A DNA stretch of 64,000 bases, taken from contig NZ_CP011273.1 of NCBI RefSeq assembly GCF_001610895.1, forward strand, positions 5,704,001 through 5,768,000, written 5' to 3'. A program made the position numbers and the translations under genes. Positions 43,334-52,517 of the stretch are shown here, piece after piece (within the stretch, counting starts at the first letter, position 1; each line of letters begins with the position of its first letter). The notes beneath the pieces were generated by a model. It was given only the letters and a program-made list of their open reading frames with translations, did not search any database and was not told where the DNA came from. Source of the DNA: Planctomyces sp. SH-PL62 (GTDB taxonomy: Bacteria > Planctomycetota > Planctomycetia > Isosphaerales > Isosphaeraceae).

Positions 43334-44995
43334 ATGAGCATCCAAACCTCCGCCGCCGACCGTCGAGCCGACCTGGACGCCCTGCGAGCCTGGGCCATGT
43401 TGCTGGGCATCGTCCTGCATGGGTCGCTCTCGTTTTTCCCCTCGTTCTGGATGGTGGCGGATCGTCGGCAAGCTTCGGGATTCGGGATCCTCTTCTCGGC
43501 GATCCATGGCTTTCGGATGCCGCTGTTCTTCGTCATGTGCGGGTTTTTCAGCGCGATGCTGCTGCAACGGCGGGGTCGCGGGGCGCTGGTGAAGCATCGG
43601 TTCCGCAGGGTGTTCCTCCCCTTGCTGCTGGGGATGGTCACCATCGTCCCGCTCACGAACTGGATCTCCGGCGTCGCGCTCTCGTCCGCCGTCGGCAAGC
43701 CCGGCGACGCGTCGCGGTCCGACGCCGAGGCGACGGACATCTGGGGGGCCGCGCGAGTCGGCGACCTCGACGGCATCGAGCGGCGGCTGGCGAGCGGGGC
43801 GGCCGTGAACGACCCGGACCCCAAACAAGGCGGCGCACCGTTGCTCTGGGCGGCGGCCGGCGGTCGGGCCGAAGCCGTCGAGCTGCTCCTCGCGCGCGGC
43901 GCCGACGTGAACGCCGCCGACCGGGAAGGCGGGACGGCGCTGCACGCGGCGGCCTTCCTGGGCCATGAGAAAGTCGTCGAGGCGCTCGTGCGAGCCGGAG
44001 CGAAGCTCGACGCGATGAACAAAACCGGCAACACGCCCCTGGATGTCGCGTCGCTCGACGAGGAGACGACCCGCTACTACGCGTCGCTCCTCAAGCTCGA
44101 CCTCGACGAGGACGGGCTGGGCGGCCGCAAGGCCGCGATCGCGGAACTCCTGCGGAGCCACGGCGCGACGGCGGGGAAGCAACTGGGGCTGGGGGAGCTG
44201 CTGATGCTGATCCCCGTCTTCAGCCACCTCTGGTTCCTTTGGTTCCTCTGGTGGCTCGTCCTCGGCTACGCGGCCGTCTCCGCCCTCGTCGCAAGGCTTC
44301 CGTCGGCCCGCACGCCGGATTGGCTGGTCCTCTCGCCCGCCCGATACCTCTGGCTGGTCCCCCTGACGATGCTCCCGCAGGCGTTCATGGGGGGCGGGGG
44401 AACGTCGCCGTTCTTCGGGCCCGATTCCTCGAGCGGACTCCTGCCGATCCCGCACGTCCTGGCCTATTACGCGATCTTCTTCGGCTTCGGGGCGCTTTAC
44501 TACCGGGCCGACGACCGATCCGGCCGCGTCGGCGAGGCCTGGTGGCTGCCGGTCGCGATCGGGCTCCTCGTCGTCTTCCCGCTGGGGACGGCCCTGGCGG
44601 CGGGATGGCCCGGGCCTTTAGGGATCGGGCTCGGGCCGCGGTCGAGCCGAATCCTCTCGATCTTCTTACAGGCGGCCTACCCGTGGCTCATGACGTTCGG
44701 CCTGATGGGGATGTTCCGGCGGGCCCACCCGGCCGAGAACGCGAGGATGCGGTATCTGTCGGACTCGGCCTACTGGCTCTACGTCGCCCACCTCCCCCTG
44801 ATCATCGGGGCGCAGTACGTGGTGCGAGACTGGCCGATCCCGGCCCTGGCGAAATTCCTGCTCATCGTCGTGGTCGTGACCGCCTTCCTGTTGTGGACGT
44901 ACCAGACCCTGGTGCGCTACACCTGGCTGGGACGGTTCCTCAACGGCCCGCGCACGAGGCCGGCGCGCATGGAGGCGTCGGCGGTCCCCGCGTGA
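43334..44995 (+). CDS. Acyltransferase-3 membrane protein with inserted ankyrin repeats
   Basis: A 553-aa protein. The N-terminal part is acyltransferase family 3 (RADLDALRAWAMLLGIVLHG, with a helix and GFRMPLFFVMCGFFSAMLLQ, then LLLGMVTIVPLTNWIS). Residues about 134-275 are four ankyrin-like repeats (GGAPLLWAAAGGRAEAVELL, DREGGTALHAAAFLGHEKVV, NKTGNTPLDVAS). Then the acyltransferase membrane helices continue (FSHLWFLWFLWWLVLGYAAV to SDSAYWLYVAHLPLIIGAQY). The catalytic His of the family is present in IVLHGSL. The insert sits in the loop after the third helix. Start 43334 is uncertain (weak site); 43307 is an alternative. The product should O-acylate a glycan or lipid. Confidence 0.88.
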   Translation: MSIQTSAADRRADLDALRAWAMLLGIVLHGSLSFFPSFWMVADRRQASGFGILFSAIHGFRMPLFFVMCGFFSAMLLQRRGRGALVKHRFRRVFLPLLLGMVTIVPLTNWISGVALSSAVGKPGDASRSDAEATDIWGAARVGDLDGIERRLASGAAVNDPDPKQGGAPLLWAAAGGRAEAVELLLARGADVNAADREGGTALHAAAFLGHEKVVEALVRAGAKLDAMNKTGNTPLDVASLDEETTRYYASLLKLDLDEDGLGGRKAAIAELLRSHGATAGKQLGLGELLMLIPVFSHLWFLWFLWWLVLGYAAVSALVARLPSARTPDWLVLSPARYLWLVPLTMLPQAFMGGGGTSPFFGPDSSSGLLPIPHVLAYYAIFFGFGALYYRADDRSGRVGEAWWLPVAIGLLVVFPLGTALAAGWPGPLGIGLGPRSSRILSIFLQAAYPWLMTFGLMGMFRRAHPAENARMRYLSDSAYWLYVAHLPLIIGAQYVVRDWPIPALAKFLLIVVVVTAFLLWTYQTLVRYTWLGRFLNGPRTRPARMEASAVPA

Positions 44996-45241
44996 CGGCT
45001 CCGCGTCGAGGAGGTCCCCTCGGGCTCGACGAGAGATTCAGGGAATTTCATCGGCCGACCACTTGAATCGGAGAAGAGTTCTGTTACGTTGCGCCATAAA
45101 GCGAGGATGCTTGTCTGAAGGACATCTTAACGGGATGACTGATATTCCAGGCGTTCCTCGCCTCGACGGGCGACCCTGGGCGCGGCTCCCCGCAGCGCCG
45201 AGAGGCCGGATTCTTTCATCTTCGTGATGAGGTTTCGAGCC

Positions 45242-46378
45242 ATGAAACGATCGAACCGACTCGTCTCCCGACCTTCCCGACCGCTGGGTTTCACGCTGAT
45301 CGAGCTGCTGGTGGTGATCGCGATCATCGCCGTCTTGATCGCGCTTCTGCTCCCGGCGGTCCAGGCGGCGCGCGAGGCCGCGCGTCGGGCGCAGTGCACG
45401 AACAACCTGAAGCAGTTGGCGCTGGCGTCGGCGAATTACATGGACGTGAACACGACGACGCCCTTGCACATGTTCCGGCGGTCGAGCGAGTGGGACGGCC
45501 CGGCCAACGGCTCGTCGGGGAACCGCTCGTGGTACTGCGTGATCCTGCCGTTCGTCGAACAGATGCCGATGTACAATTCGATCAACTTCGGCTACACGAA
45601 CGGCTGGACGGAGATGGAGACGCGGCAGGGGCCGAACATCACGTCGAGCCTCGCATCGGTCTCGGCGTTCCTCTGCCCGTCCGACGGCGAGCGCAACACC
45701 TATCTGGGGGTGAACTGGGGGAACTTCAATTACGTGGCGAGCTGCGGCGTGCCGCGGAACTACCTGATGCCCGGCGCGCCGTCGACCAACGCCGCCTCGC
45801 CGCCGGCGTCGACCGGCTTCATCTCGTCGTCCCGGATGAATGAGAACGGGCCGTGGAGCGCCAAGTGGCGGGCGAACACCAACCGGAGCTTCAGCGCCGG
45901 CTCGTTCACCGACGGCTTCTCGAACACGCTGGCGTTCAGCGAGTCGCTCGTGAGCAACGGCACCGGGACGAACCGCGACCCGCGCCGGAACCTCCGGTCG
46001 CTCGACTCGGACTACATGGACAACTACGACGCCTACATCGACATCGTCGTCCGCGAAGGGCTGGCGACGGCCTACAACTGGCCGGCGTGGACCGAGGAGC
46101 GGGGCATGACCTGGTCGTTCGCCGACGGCTGGCAGAAGCACACGTTCTCCACCGTCTTCCCCCCCAATGTCTCCCCCGTCGTCTGCTACTACTCCGACAC
46201 GTTTCGCTGCCACGAGTGCGACGGCGCCATGAACCCGACCAGCAACCACCCCGGGGGCGTCGTCGCGGCGATGATGGACGGCTCCGTCCGGTTCATCAAG
46301 AATTCGATCAGCCTGCCCACCTGGTGGGCCCTCGGCACCCGCAACGGCGGCGAGGTCGTCAGCGCCGACTCGTACTGA
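45242..46378 (+). CDS. DUF1559 pseudopilin-like protein (copy 2)
   Basis: A 378-aa protein with a 15-residue basic leader, the prepilin motif [13 protein letters not shown] and its hydrophobic helix, then [19 protein letters not shown]. The DUF1559 body ends with SNHPGGVVAAMMDGSVRFIK. It differs from copies 1 and 3 in the middle. GAGG stands 9-10 nt before ATG 45242; the upstream ATG at 45224 lacks one. A lipoprotein gene lies 104 bases downstream after a hairpin (46407-46452). Confidence 0.95.
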   Translation: MKRSNRLVSRPSRPLGFTLIELLVVIAIIAVLIALLLPAVQAAREAARRAQCTNNLKQLALASANYMDVNTTTPLHMFRRSSEWDGPANGSSGNRSWYCVILPFVEQMPMYNSINFGYTNGWTEMETRQGPNITSSLASVSAFLCPSDGERNTYLGVNWGNFNYVASCGVPRNYLMPGAPSTNAASPPASTGFISSSRMNENGPWSAKWRANTNRSFSAGSFTDGFSNTLAFSESLVSNGTGTNRDPRRNLRSLDSDYMDNYDAYIDIVVREGLATAYNWPAWTEERGMTWSFADGWQKHTFSTVFPPNVSPVVCYYSDTFRCHECDGAMNPTSNHPGGVVAAMMDGSVRFIKNSISLPTWWALGTRNGGEVVSADSY

Positions 46379-46481
46379 TCCGGCCTTTCTCCGAAGGAAC
46401 TCGAATCGCCCGCGATCGCGCCCGATTCTCGACGAGGCGGCGGTCGCGGGCGCCCCCCTCTGCCCCAACGAGCTTCAAGCC

Positions 46482-46955
46482 ATGCGCACTCCCTCCCTCC
46501 TCGCGCCGGCGGCCCTGGCGATGATCGTTTCGCTCTTCCTCGCGGGTTGCGGCGACGACGATTCCCACCTCAAGGAGCTGTCCCGGTACACGCCTGAGAA
46601 TCTTTCGCAGGAGCTACTGGTCCGTTACAAGGCCGCGCTCCGCAAGCCCCCGGTGAACGCCAAGGCCAAGGCGAACGCCAAGGCCGGCCGAGACCCCGAC
46701 GACGGCGACAAGGAGTCGGCCGCCGCCGCCAAGTACGGCGAGGAGTTCGCCGCGCGCGACGCCGACGGCGGCGTGAAGGGGATGTCGACCGAGGAGTTGG
46801 CGCAGAACATCGCCAAGAAGGCCAGGCTCATCGAAGACGCCGCGCCCCAGGACGTCCTCGCGAAGCTCGTCGCCGCCATCGACGCCGACTCCGAAATCCC
46901 CCCCAACGCCAAGGAGGAGCTCAAGGCCGCCCTCAAAGCCGCCCTGGGCGCGTGA
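46482..46955 (+). CDS. Lipoprotein, 157 aa, downstream of DUF1559 copy 2
   Basis: A lipoprotein signal (PAALAMIVSLFLAGCGDDD, lipobox LAGC, Cys23) is followed by a mature helical, charged region with KAKANAKAGRD, and LAQNIAKKARLIEDAAPQDV. It is larger than the lipoproteins beside copies 1 and 3 but in the same relation to a DUF1559 gene, here downstream. A hairpin CGCCCGCGATCGC / GCGGTCGCGGGCG lies between the two genes. No enzyme motif is visible. Confidence 0.75.
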   Translation: MRTPSLLAPAALAMIVSLFLAGCGDDDSHLKELSRYTPENLSQELLVRYKAALRKPPVNAKAKANAKAGRDPDDGDKESAAAAKYGEEFAARDADGGVKGMSTEELAQNIAKKARLIEDAAPQDVLAKLVAAIDADSEIPPNAKEELKAALKAALGA

Positions 46956-47040
46956 CCCCCCGAAGCGCGGCGTCTCCGCCAACCGCTTCTGGACGATCGG
47001 CCCTGAGCTGGGCCAAGGTCGGAAGGCGGACTTTCCAAAG

Positions 47041-47061
47041 CGTCCCCCCGCGCGGGGGACG
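47041..47061. terminator. Hairpin between convergent genes
   Basis: CGTCCCCC / GGGGGACG with a 5-base loop, in the gap between the lipoprotein (ends 46955) and the convergent oxidoreductase gene (ends 47159). It is alike in form to the hairpin split by the IS at 32126. A second GC-rich hairpin lies near 47120. Confidence 0.5.
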
Positions 47062-47158
47062 AGCAGGGACGCCATCCTTCGAATGCGACTTCCCCCTCAT
47101 CCGGCCCCGCGGCCTCCCTTCCCCCGCGACGGAGGAAGGGGGCCGGGTGGGAGGACTC

Positions 47159-48490
47159 TCAGAGGCCTTCGACTTCCCAGCCGCCGCGGTACTTCTTGCG
47201 GACCAGGGCGGAGGCCTCGGGGGAGTTCGTGACCTTGAGGCTCGGGGCGTCCCATTCGAGGGTCGTGTGGGGGAACCGGGTGGCGAGGCAGCCCAGGAGG
47301 ACCATCTCGGTCAGGGGGCCGGAGTAGGCGAAGGGGGCCGAGGTCCGGCCCTCGCCGCGGCAGGCGTCGAGGAACTGGACGTAGTGGTCGGCGCCGGCCG
47401 CCTCGGGGAGCTTGACGTCCTTGAACTTGTCGGCGGGGAAGAGCACCGGCGAGTCGATGTAGGGGGAGTAGAGGACCCCTTCGGAGCCGACGTAGAGCGA
47501 GCCCTGGTCCGCCAGCCCGCGGCCGCCCAGCAGCGCCTTGACCTCGTCGGAGGGCCGATTGGCGCCGTTGTACCAGTGGAGGGAGAGTTCCTCGGCGGTG
47601 TGCGGCGTGGCGGGGAAGATGTAGTGGACGCGGTTGTCGAGGCCCCAGCTGTCGGCGCCGGGGGCGTCGCCGTCGGAGCGGACGGACTTCGGCGCGGTGA
47701 GGGCGAGCGACTCGTACACCGGGTCCAGGATGTGGCAGCCCATGTCGCCGAACGTGCCGGTCCCGAAATCGAGCCGCTTCCGCCAGTTGCCGGGGTGGTA
47801 GTAGCCTTCGAGGAACGGCCGTTCGGCGGCCACGCCCAGCCAGCCGTCCCAGCTCAGCCCGGCCGGGACCGGGTCCTGGCGGTCGGGCCGGGGGTTGCGG
47901 TCGCCCCAGTCCTTGCCGCTCCAGCTGTGGACCTCCTTCACCTTGCCGATCAGGCCCGCCTGGATGGTCGCGACGACCTGGCGATGGACCGGGTGCGAGT
48001 GGATCTGGATGCCCATCTGGGTGACGAGCTTCTTGTCTCGGGCCGCGGCCTCGGTGAGCCGACGGGCCTCATAGATCGTCTGCGTGAGCGGCTTCTGGCC
48101 GTAGACGTGCAGCCCGCGCTGCATGGCGCTCATGGCGATCGGGGCGTGCATGTGGTCGGGGGTGGAGACGTTGACCGAGTCGAGGCCCTTCTCCTTGTCG
48201 AGCAGCTCGCGCCAGTCCTGGTAGATCTTCACGTCCGGGAAGAGGCTCTTGATCTCGCCGGTGCGGGCGAGGTCGACGTCGGCCACGGCCACCAGCTTGA
48301 AGTGGGGGCTGGCCGCCAGGCTGCGGACGTCGGCGAGCGCCATGCCGGACGCGCCGAAGCTGGCGTGGCGGAGGGTCTCGCTGGGGGCGGCGAACGCGTG
48401 CTTCCGGAAGACGCCGGGGGCGGCGAAGGCGGCGGCCCCGGCGGCGAGGCCCTTCAGGGCGGAACGGCGACTGATCTGGGGGGTGGGCAT
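47159..48490 (-). CDS. Gfo/Idh/MocA family oxidoreductase, Tat-exported
   Basis: A 443-aa NAD(P)-binding oxidoreductase. The N-terminus has a Tat signal (SRRSALKGLAAGAAAFAAPG). The nucleotide-binding part follows with FKLVAVADVDLARTG and SVNVSTPDHMHAPIAM, then the family motif YGQKPLTQTIYEARRLTEAA (EKP replaced by QKP) and GIQIHSHPVHRQVV. The replacement of EKP by QKP is seen in the exported planctomycete branch. C-terminal part: GTFGDMGCHILDP. GGAG 9 nt before ATG 48490 sets the start. Substrate unknown, probably a sugar derivative. Confidence 0.9.
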   Translation of the reverse strand: MPTPQISRRSALKGLAAGAAAFAAPGVFRKHAFAAPSETLRHASFGASGMALADVRSLAASPHFKLVAVADVDLARTGEIKSLFPDVKIYQDWRELLDKEKGLDSVNVSTPDHMHAPIAMSAMQRGLHVYGQKPLTQTIYEARRLTEAAARDKKLVTQMGIQIHSHPVHRQVVATIQAGLIGKVKEVHSWSGKDWGDRNPRPDRQDPVPAGLSWDGWLGVAAERPFLEGYYHPGNWRKRLDFGTGTFGDMGCHILDPVYESLALTAPKSVRSDGDAPGADSWGLDNRVHYIFPATPHTAEELSLHWYNGANRPSDEVKALLGGRGLADQGSLYVGSEGVLYSPYIDSPVLFPADKFKDVKLPEAAGADHYVQFLDACRGEGRTSAPFAYSGPLTEMVLLGCLATRFPHTTLEWDAPSLKVTNSPEASALVRKKYRGGWEVEGL

Positions 48491-48585
48491 CGACACGGCT
48501 CCGTGCTTTGAAACGGGAAGGCGGGATGGCGCCATCCTAAAGGCCGCCGGACGCCGACGCAACTCGGCAGGGATTTCTTATGCAC

Positions 48586-48625
48586 CCGGCCCCGCCCCCC
48601 GAGAATCCCCGAGGGGCGGGGCCGG
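48586..48625 (-). terminator. Stem-loop after DUF1559 copy 3
   Basis: CCGGCCCCGCCCC (48586-48598) and GGGGCGGGGCCGG (48613-48625) form a perfect 13-bp stem, 12 bases past the stop codon of the minus-strand DUF1559 gene. No T-run follows. Confidence 0.55.
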
Positions 48626-48637
48626 TATGGGGGCCGG

Positions 48638-49726
48638 TCAATAGGCGTCGGAGCTGACGACCTCGCCGCCGGCGCGGGTCCCCAGGGCCCACCAGACGCT
48701 CATGGCCACCGAGTTCTTGATGAACTTCACGCTGCCGTCGCCCATGCAGGCGTTGACGCCGCCCGAATGGAAGCTGGAAGCGTTGACGTAGTCCGCGTGT
48801 CGGGCCTGGGGGCAGCAATTATTCCGGCAGGCCCCCCACTTGACCGTCCCGCCGCCGTTGGGCGGCACGACGGTGTTGAACATCGTGTAGCCCATGGCCC
48901 CGGTCGACCACCGGAAGCCTGCGCCCTGGGTGCCCCCGCCGTCGCTCTGGTACTTGGTCGTGCAGAGCAGGATGTCGTTCATGACGGCGGGGACCCCCGC
49001 CGTGCCGACGTCGGTGAGGTAGACGGCCGTGAGGTTGCCCGCCCCGCCGGTCCCCTTGCCCGGTCGCTTCGAGTAATTGCCGTCGCTGTCGTCCGCGATG
49101 CATTCGGAGAAGGCGATGGTGTTGGAGGTGCCGTCGGTGACGTCGCCGACCCCGTAGGACCGCTGATACGCGAACAGGCCCGAGCTGATCTGCGCGTTCG
49201 CGGCGTTGGGGGTCGCCTCGGGATAGCCGATCGTCGACGTCCCCATGCTGGCCGCGTAGCTGTTGTTGGCCCCGTAGGACTCGCCCGTCGATTGCTTGCC
49301 CGCGTTCCCGTCCGAGGGGCAGAGGAACACCGTGACCTTCGTGTACGTCGCGGTCGAGTTGACCAGGAAGCCGTAGTTGTTCGCCCATTCCGGCGCGAAG
49401 CTGAAATTGCAGGCCGAGTAGATCGGGGAGCCCTCGATGTAGCCCAGGAGCAGGGCCTGGGCGCTCCAGTTGTTCCAGAGCTCCATGGTGGTGGCCGTCG
49501 TCGTGTAGGGGTTCCGGCTCGCCCCCAGCGGGAACGAGTTGTGGGTCGAGTGGTAGTTGTGCAGGCCCAGGCCCAGCTGCTTCAGGTTGTTGAGGCACTG
49601 GGCGCGGCGGGCCGCCTCGCGTGCCGACTGGACGGCGGGCAGCAGCAGCGCGATCAAGACGGCGATGATGGCGATGACCACCAGCAGCTCGATCAACGTG
49701 AAACCTCGCTTCGCGGCAATCCTCAC
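48638..49726 (-). CDS. DUF1559 pseudopilin-like protein (copy 3)
   Basis: A 362-aa protein starting [17 protein letters not shown], a short leader before the prepilin motif, then [20 protein letters not shown] and [14 protein letters not shown]. The body contains [20 protein letters not shown] and the C-terminal [19 protein letters not shown]. It is closer to copy 1 than to copy 2 in the HNYH and SNTIAFSE regions. The small lipoprotein gene at 49842-50048 lies upstream on the same strand, as with copy 1. Confidence 0.95.
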   Translation of the reverse strand: MRIAAKRGFTLIELLVVIAIIAVLIALLLPAVQSAREAARRAQCLNNLKQLGLGLHNYHSTHNSFPLGASRNPYTTTATTMELWNNWSAQALLLGYIEGSPIYSACNFSFAPEWANNYGFLVNSTATYTKVTVFLCPSDGNAGKQSTGESYGANNSYAASMGTSTIGYPEATPNAANAQISSGLFAYQRSYGVGDVTDGTSNTIAFSECIADDSDGNYSKRPGKGTGGAGNLTAVYLTDVGTAGVPAVMNDILLCTTKYQSDGGGTQGAGFRWSTGAMGYTMFNTVVPPNGGGTVKWGACRNNCCPQARHADYVNASSFHSGGVNACMGDGSVKFIKNSVAMSVWWALGTRAGGEVVSSDAY

Positions 49727-49841
49727 GGGAACCTCCCTGGGAAACGGACGGAAGACGGACGGGGATGATCGACGAGATCGGCTCGGTCGCGAAACGACGC
49801 TCCGGCGAACCCGCGACGGGACGCCCTCGGGAGCGCCGGGC

Positions 49842-50048
49842 TCACTTCTTCTTGGCCTCCCTCTGCGACTTCATGAAGTTCTCCATCTGGTCGTTCGACT
49901 TCTTGAGGACGGGCGGGACGCCGGCGTCGTCGCCGCCGGTCGCGGAATCGCCGCCGTCCCCGCACCCCGGGACCGCCGCGACGAGCAGTCCGAGGACCGC
50001 CAGGAGGCAACAGGTTCGTCCCAGGATCTGCCGCAACCCATGACGCAT
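49842..50048 (-). CDS. Small lipoprotein paired with DUF1559 copy 3
   Basis: A 68-aa protein: basic start [12 protein letters not shown], hydrophobic core [20 protein letters not shown] with the lipobox at PGC, then a short polar part ending [14 protein letters not shown]. It is alike in length, order and C-terminal M-x(3-6)-K-rich tail to the lipoprotein at 29681. It lies 115 bases before DUF1559 copy 3. An upstream in-frame ATG at 50183 would place the hydrophobic core in the middle and is rejected. Confidence 0.7.
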   Translation of the reverse strand: MRHGLRQILGRTCCLLAVLGLLVAAVPGCGDGGDSATGGDDAGVPPVLKKSNDQMENFMKSQREAKKK

Positions 50049-50419
50049 GAGTGTTTGCTCCGCTGGATCGATGAGCTTGGGAGGACCACCGTCGTTCCCT
50101 GCAATGGGCCGGGACGACGAGCCGGACGCCGTGAACAGGCCGACTCGGGATCGGTGGAGTCTGCACGTGAATGATCGATTCATAGACGAGCGGAATCGAG
50201 ATATCCAGCTTTAACCACCGAGACGGCGAAAATTAAAACCACCTCGGTTCGGGCCCTCCCGGCCCGCCGCGGAGCGGAGCGATTCGATGCGCCCGCCCGG
50301 GACGATCCGAAGGCCGGGCGCCGGGTTTCGGGTGGCGATGGGGCGCCGGAGCGGCGACGATGGAAATCGGCCGACCGCGGGGGTCGGCGCCGCGAAACTC
50401 CCCTCCAGAGATTCGAGCG
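50049..50419. other. Divergent promoter region
   Basis: A 371-base gap between the minus-strand lipoprotein gene and the plus-strand fucosidase gene. It should hold promoters for both. An AT-richer patch (50185-50245) with GAAAATTAAAACC is visible, but no clear -35/-10 pair. No gene is supported. Confidence 0.4.
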
Positions 50420-51895
50420 ATGAGCCCCACGCGCCGCCTGGTCCTGGCGTCCTTCCTGCTCCTCACCGCCTGGCGGCCCCCGGCCGAGGCCGCCGCGCCG
50501 CCGGAGCCTCGGCCGCCGGTCCCGACCGCGCGGCAGCTCCGCTGGCAAGGGCTGGAGACCTACGCCTTCCTCCACTTCGGCCCGAACACGTTCACCGACA
50601 AGGAATGGGGATACGGCGACGAATCCCCCGCGCTCTTCAACCCCACCGACTTCGACGCCGACGCGATCGTCGCCGACCTCAAAACGGGCGGCATGCGGGG
50701 CCTGGTCGTCACGGCCAAGCACCACGACGGCTTCTGCCTCTGGCCCAGCAAGTTCACCGAGCATTCGGTCAAGAACAGCCCGTGGCGCGACGGCAAGGGG
50801 GACGTCGTCCGCGAGCTTTCCGACGCCTGCAAGCGCCAGGGGCTCCGGTTCGGCGTCTACCTCTCCCCCTGGGACCGCAACCATCAAGATTACGGCAAGC
50901 CCGAATACGTGGCCTACTACCGCGATCAGCTCCGCGAGCTGCTCACGGAGTACGGGCCGATCTTCGAGGTCTGGTTCGACGGGGCCAACGGCGGCGACGG
51001 CTATTACGGCGGCGCGCGGACGACGCGCAAGATCGACGCCCTCACCTATTACGAGTGGGACAGGACGATCGCCCTGGTCCGCGAGCTTCAGCCCGACGCC
51101 TGCATCTTCAGCGACCTCGGCCCGGACGTGCGCTGGGTGGGCAATGAATCGGGCGTGGCCGGCGACACCTGCTGGTCGACGTTCGACCCCGCGGGCTTCG
51201 CCGTCGGCAAGACGCCGGGCGAGATCCTCAACGTCGGGATGCGCGACGGCCCCGTCTGGCTCCCCGCCGAGGTCGACGTCTCGATCCGTCCCGGCTGGTT
51301 CTACCACGCGGCCGAGGACCAGGCGGTGAAGTCGGTCGACCGCCTGGACAGGCTGTACTTCGACTCGGTCGGCCGCGGCTGCAACCTGATCCTGAACATC
51401 CCCCCCGACCGCCGAGGCCGGATCCACGAGGCCGACGCCCGCGCGATCAAGGACTGGCGGCGGCGGCTCGACGACGTCTTCGCCCGCGACCTGGCCCGGG
51501 GCGCGACCGCGACCGCCGACCAGACCCGCGGCGACGATCCCGCGTTCGCCCCCGGCCGGGCCGTCGACGGCGACCCCGACACCTACTGGTCGACCGACGA
51601 CGGCGCGACGACCGCCGCGCTGACGCTCGACCTCGGCGGGGCGACCCCCTTCGACGTGATCCGCGTCCGCGAGCATCTCCCGCTCGGCCAGCGGGTCGAC
51701 CGGATCGCCGTCGACGCCTGGGACGGGACCGCCTGGAAGCAGCTCGCCACCGCCACCAGCATCGGGTCACAGCGGCTGATCCGGCTCACCGAGCCGACCA
51801 CCGCCCGCCGCGTCCGCCTCCGCGTCCTCGAAGCCGCCGCCTGCCCGGCCATCTCCGAGTTCGCCCTCTTCAACAGCCGGGCCGACAGCCATTGA
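50420..51895 (+). CDS. GH29 alpha-L-fucosidase with C-terminal F5/8-type domain
   Basis: A 491-aa exported glycosidase. A signal peptide (LVLASFLLLTAWRPPAEA) is followed by the GH29 barrel: LETYAFLHFGPNTFTDKEWG, LVVTAKHHDGFCLWPSK, RFGVYLSPWDRN and the nucleophile region FEVWFDGANGG, where Asp in WFDGA is expected to be catalytic. The C-terminal 130 residues are a discoidin/CBM32-like domain (AVDGDPDTYWSTDDGATTAA, RVREHLPLGQRVDR) that binds glycans. Start 50420 follows AGAG. It likely removes fucose from algal or host glycans. Confidence 0.92.
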   Translation: MSPTRRLVLASFLLLTAWRPPAEAAAPPEPRPPVPTARQLRWQGLETYAFLHFGPNTFTDKEWGYGDESPALFNPTDFDADAIVADLKTGGMRGLVVTAKHHDGFCLWPSKFTEHSVKNSPWRDGKGDVVRELSDACKRQGLRFGVYLSPWDRNHQDYGKPEYVAYYRDQLRELLTEYGPIFEVWFDGANGGDGYYGGARTTRKIDALTYYEWDRTIALVRELQPDACIFSDLGPDVRWVGNESGVAGDTCWSTFDPAGFAVGKTPGEILNVGMRDGPVWLPAEVDVSIRPGWFYHAAEDQAVKSVDRLDRLYFDSVGRGCNLILNIPPDRRGRIHEADARAIKDWRRRLDDVFARDLARGATATADQTRGDDPAFAPGRAVDGDPDTYWSTDDGATTAALTLDLGGATPFDVIRVREHLPLGQRVDRIAVDAWDGTAWKQLATATSIGSQRLIRLTEPTTARRVRLRVLEAAACPAISEFALFNSRADSH

Positions 51896-51904
51896 GGACC
51901 TGAG

Positions 51905-52333
51905 ATGACCACCTCGACTTCATATTCATCCGAGGCCCTCGTCGCCGCCGTACTGGTCGGGACCTGGCTCTGCGTCGTGCTCGCGGCCGGCCTCGTCTTC
52001 CATCTGAAGGGAGACGGCCCGTTCCGGCGGAAGTGGCTGGAGCCGTCCCAGGTCCTGGCCTTCATCCTGTCGGTGGCCGTACCGGCGGCGTTCATGAAGT
52101 TCTGGGGCTCGTCCCACCACTTGCCGCTCTGGGTCACCATGACGCCGATGTTCGTCATCGCGCTCCTCGCCTTCCGGCTCGCTCGGGATCCGGCGGGGAG
52201 GACGACGAAGTTTTGCGATCGCTGCGGCGTGAAGCTGTCGGCGCGCCACTGGCCGACGCCCCTCAACTTCTGCCCCGGCTGCGGCTCCGCGCTCGACGCC
52301 AAGCCGAAGCCCGCCCGCGAGCCTCTGGATTGA
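51905..52333 (+). CDS. Membrane protein with C-terminal zinc ribbon
   Basis: A 142-aa protein with three hydrophobic helices ([51 protein letters not shown]). A cytoplasmic zinc ribbon follows with two CxxC pairs, FCDRCGVKL and [10 protein letters not shown]. Such ribbons occur in many small bacterial membrane proteins of unknown role. It starts 10 bases after the fucosidase gene, so the two are probably cotranscribed. Confidence 0.75.
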   Translation: MTTSTSYSSEALVAAVLVGTWLCVVLAAGLVFHLKGDGPFRRKWLEPSQVLAFILSVAVPAAFMKFWGSSHHLPLWVTMTPMFVIALLAFRLARDPAGRTTKFCDRCGVKLSARHWPTPLNFCPGCGSALDAKPKPAREPLD

Positions 52334-52517
52334 GGGGCCGACGTCGTCGCCCTCTCCGGCCGGCGGAACGTGGATCGGGTCAAGCTCGCATCGAGCCGCC
52401 GGCGTCTTCAATCCGGGTTTGCGGCGTCGTAGAGTGGTGGTCGATGGGTCGGGGCGGAGTCGCGCCCGGCGTCGAAGAGGATTCAACCGCGCGTTGATGC
52501 GAGGAGAGGGCTGCGCA

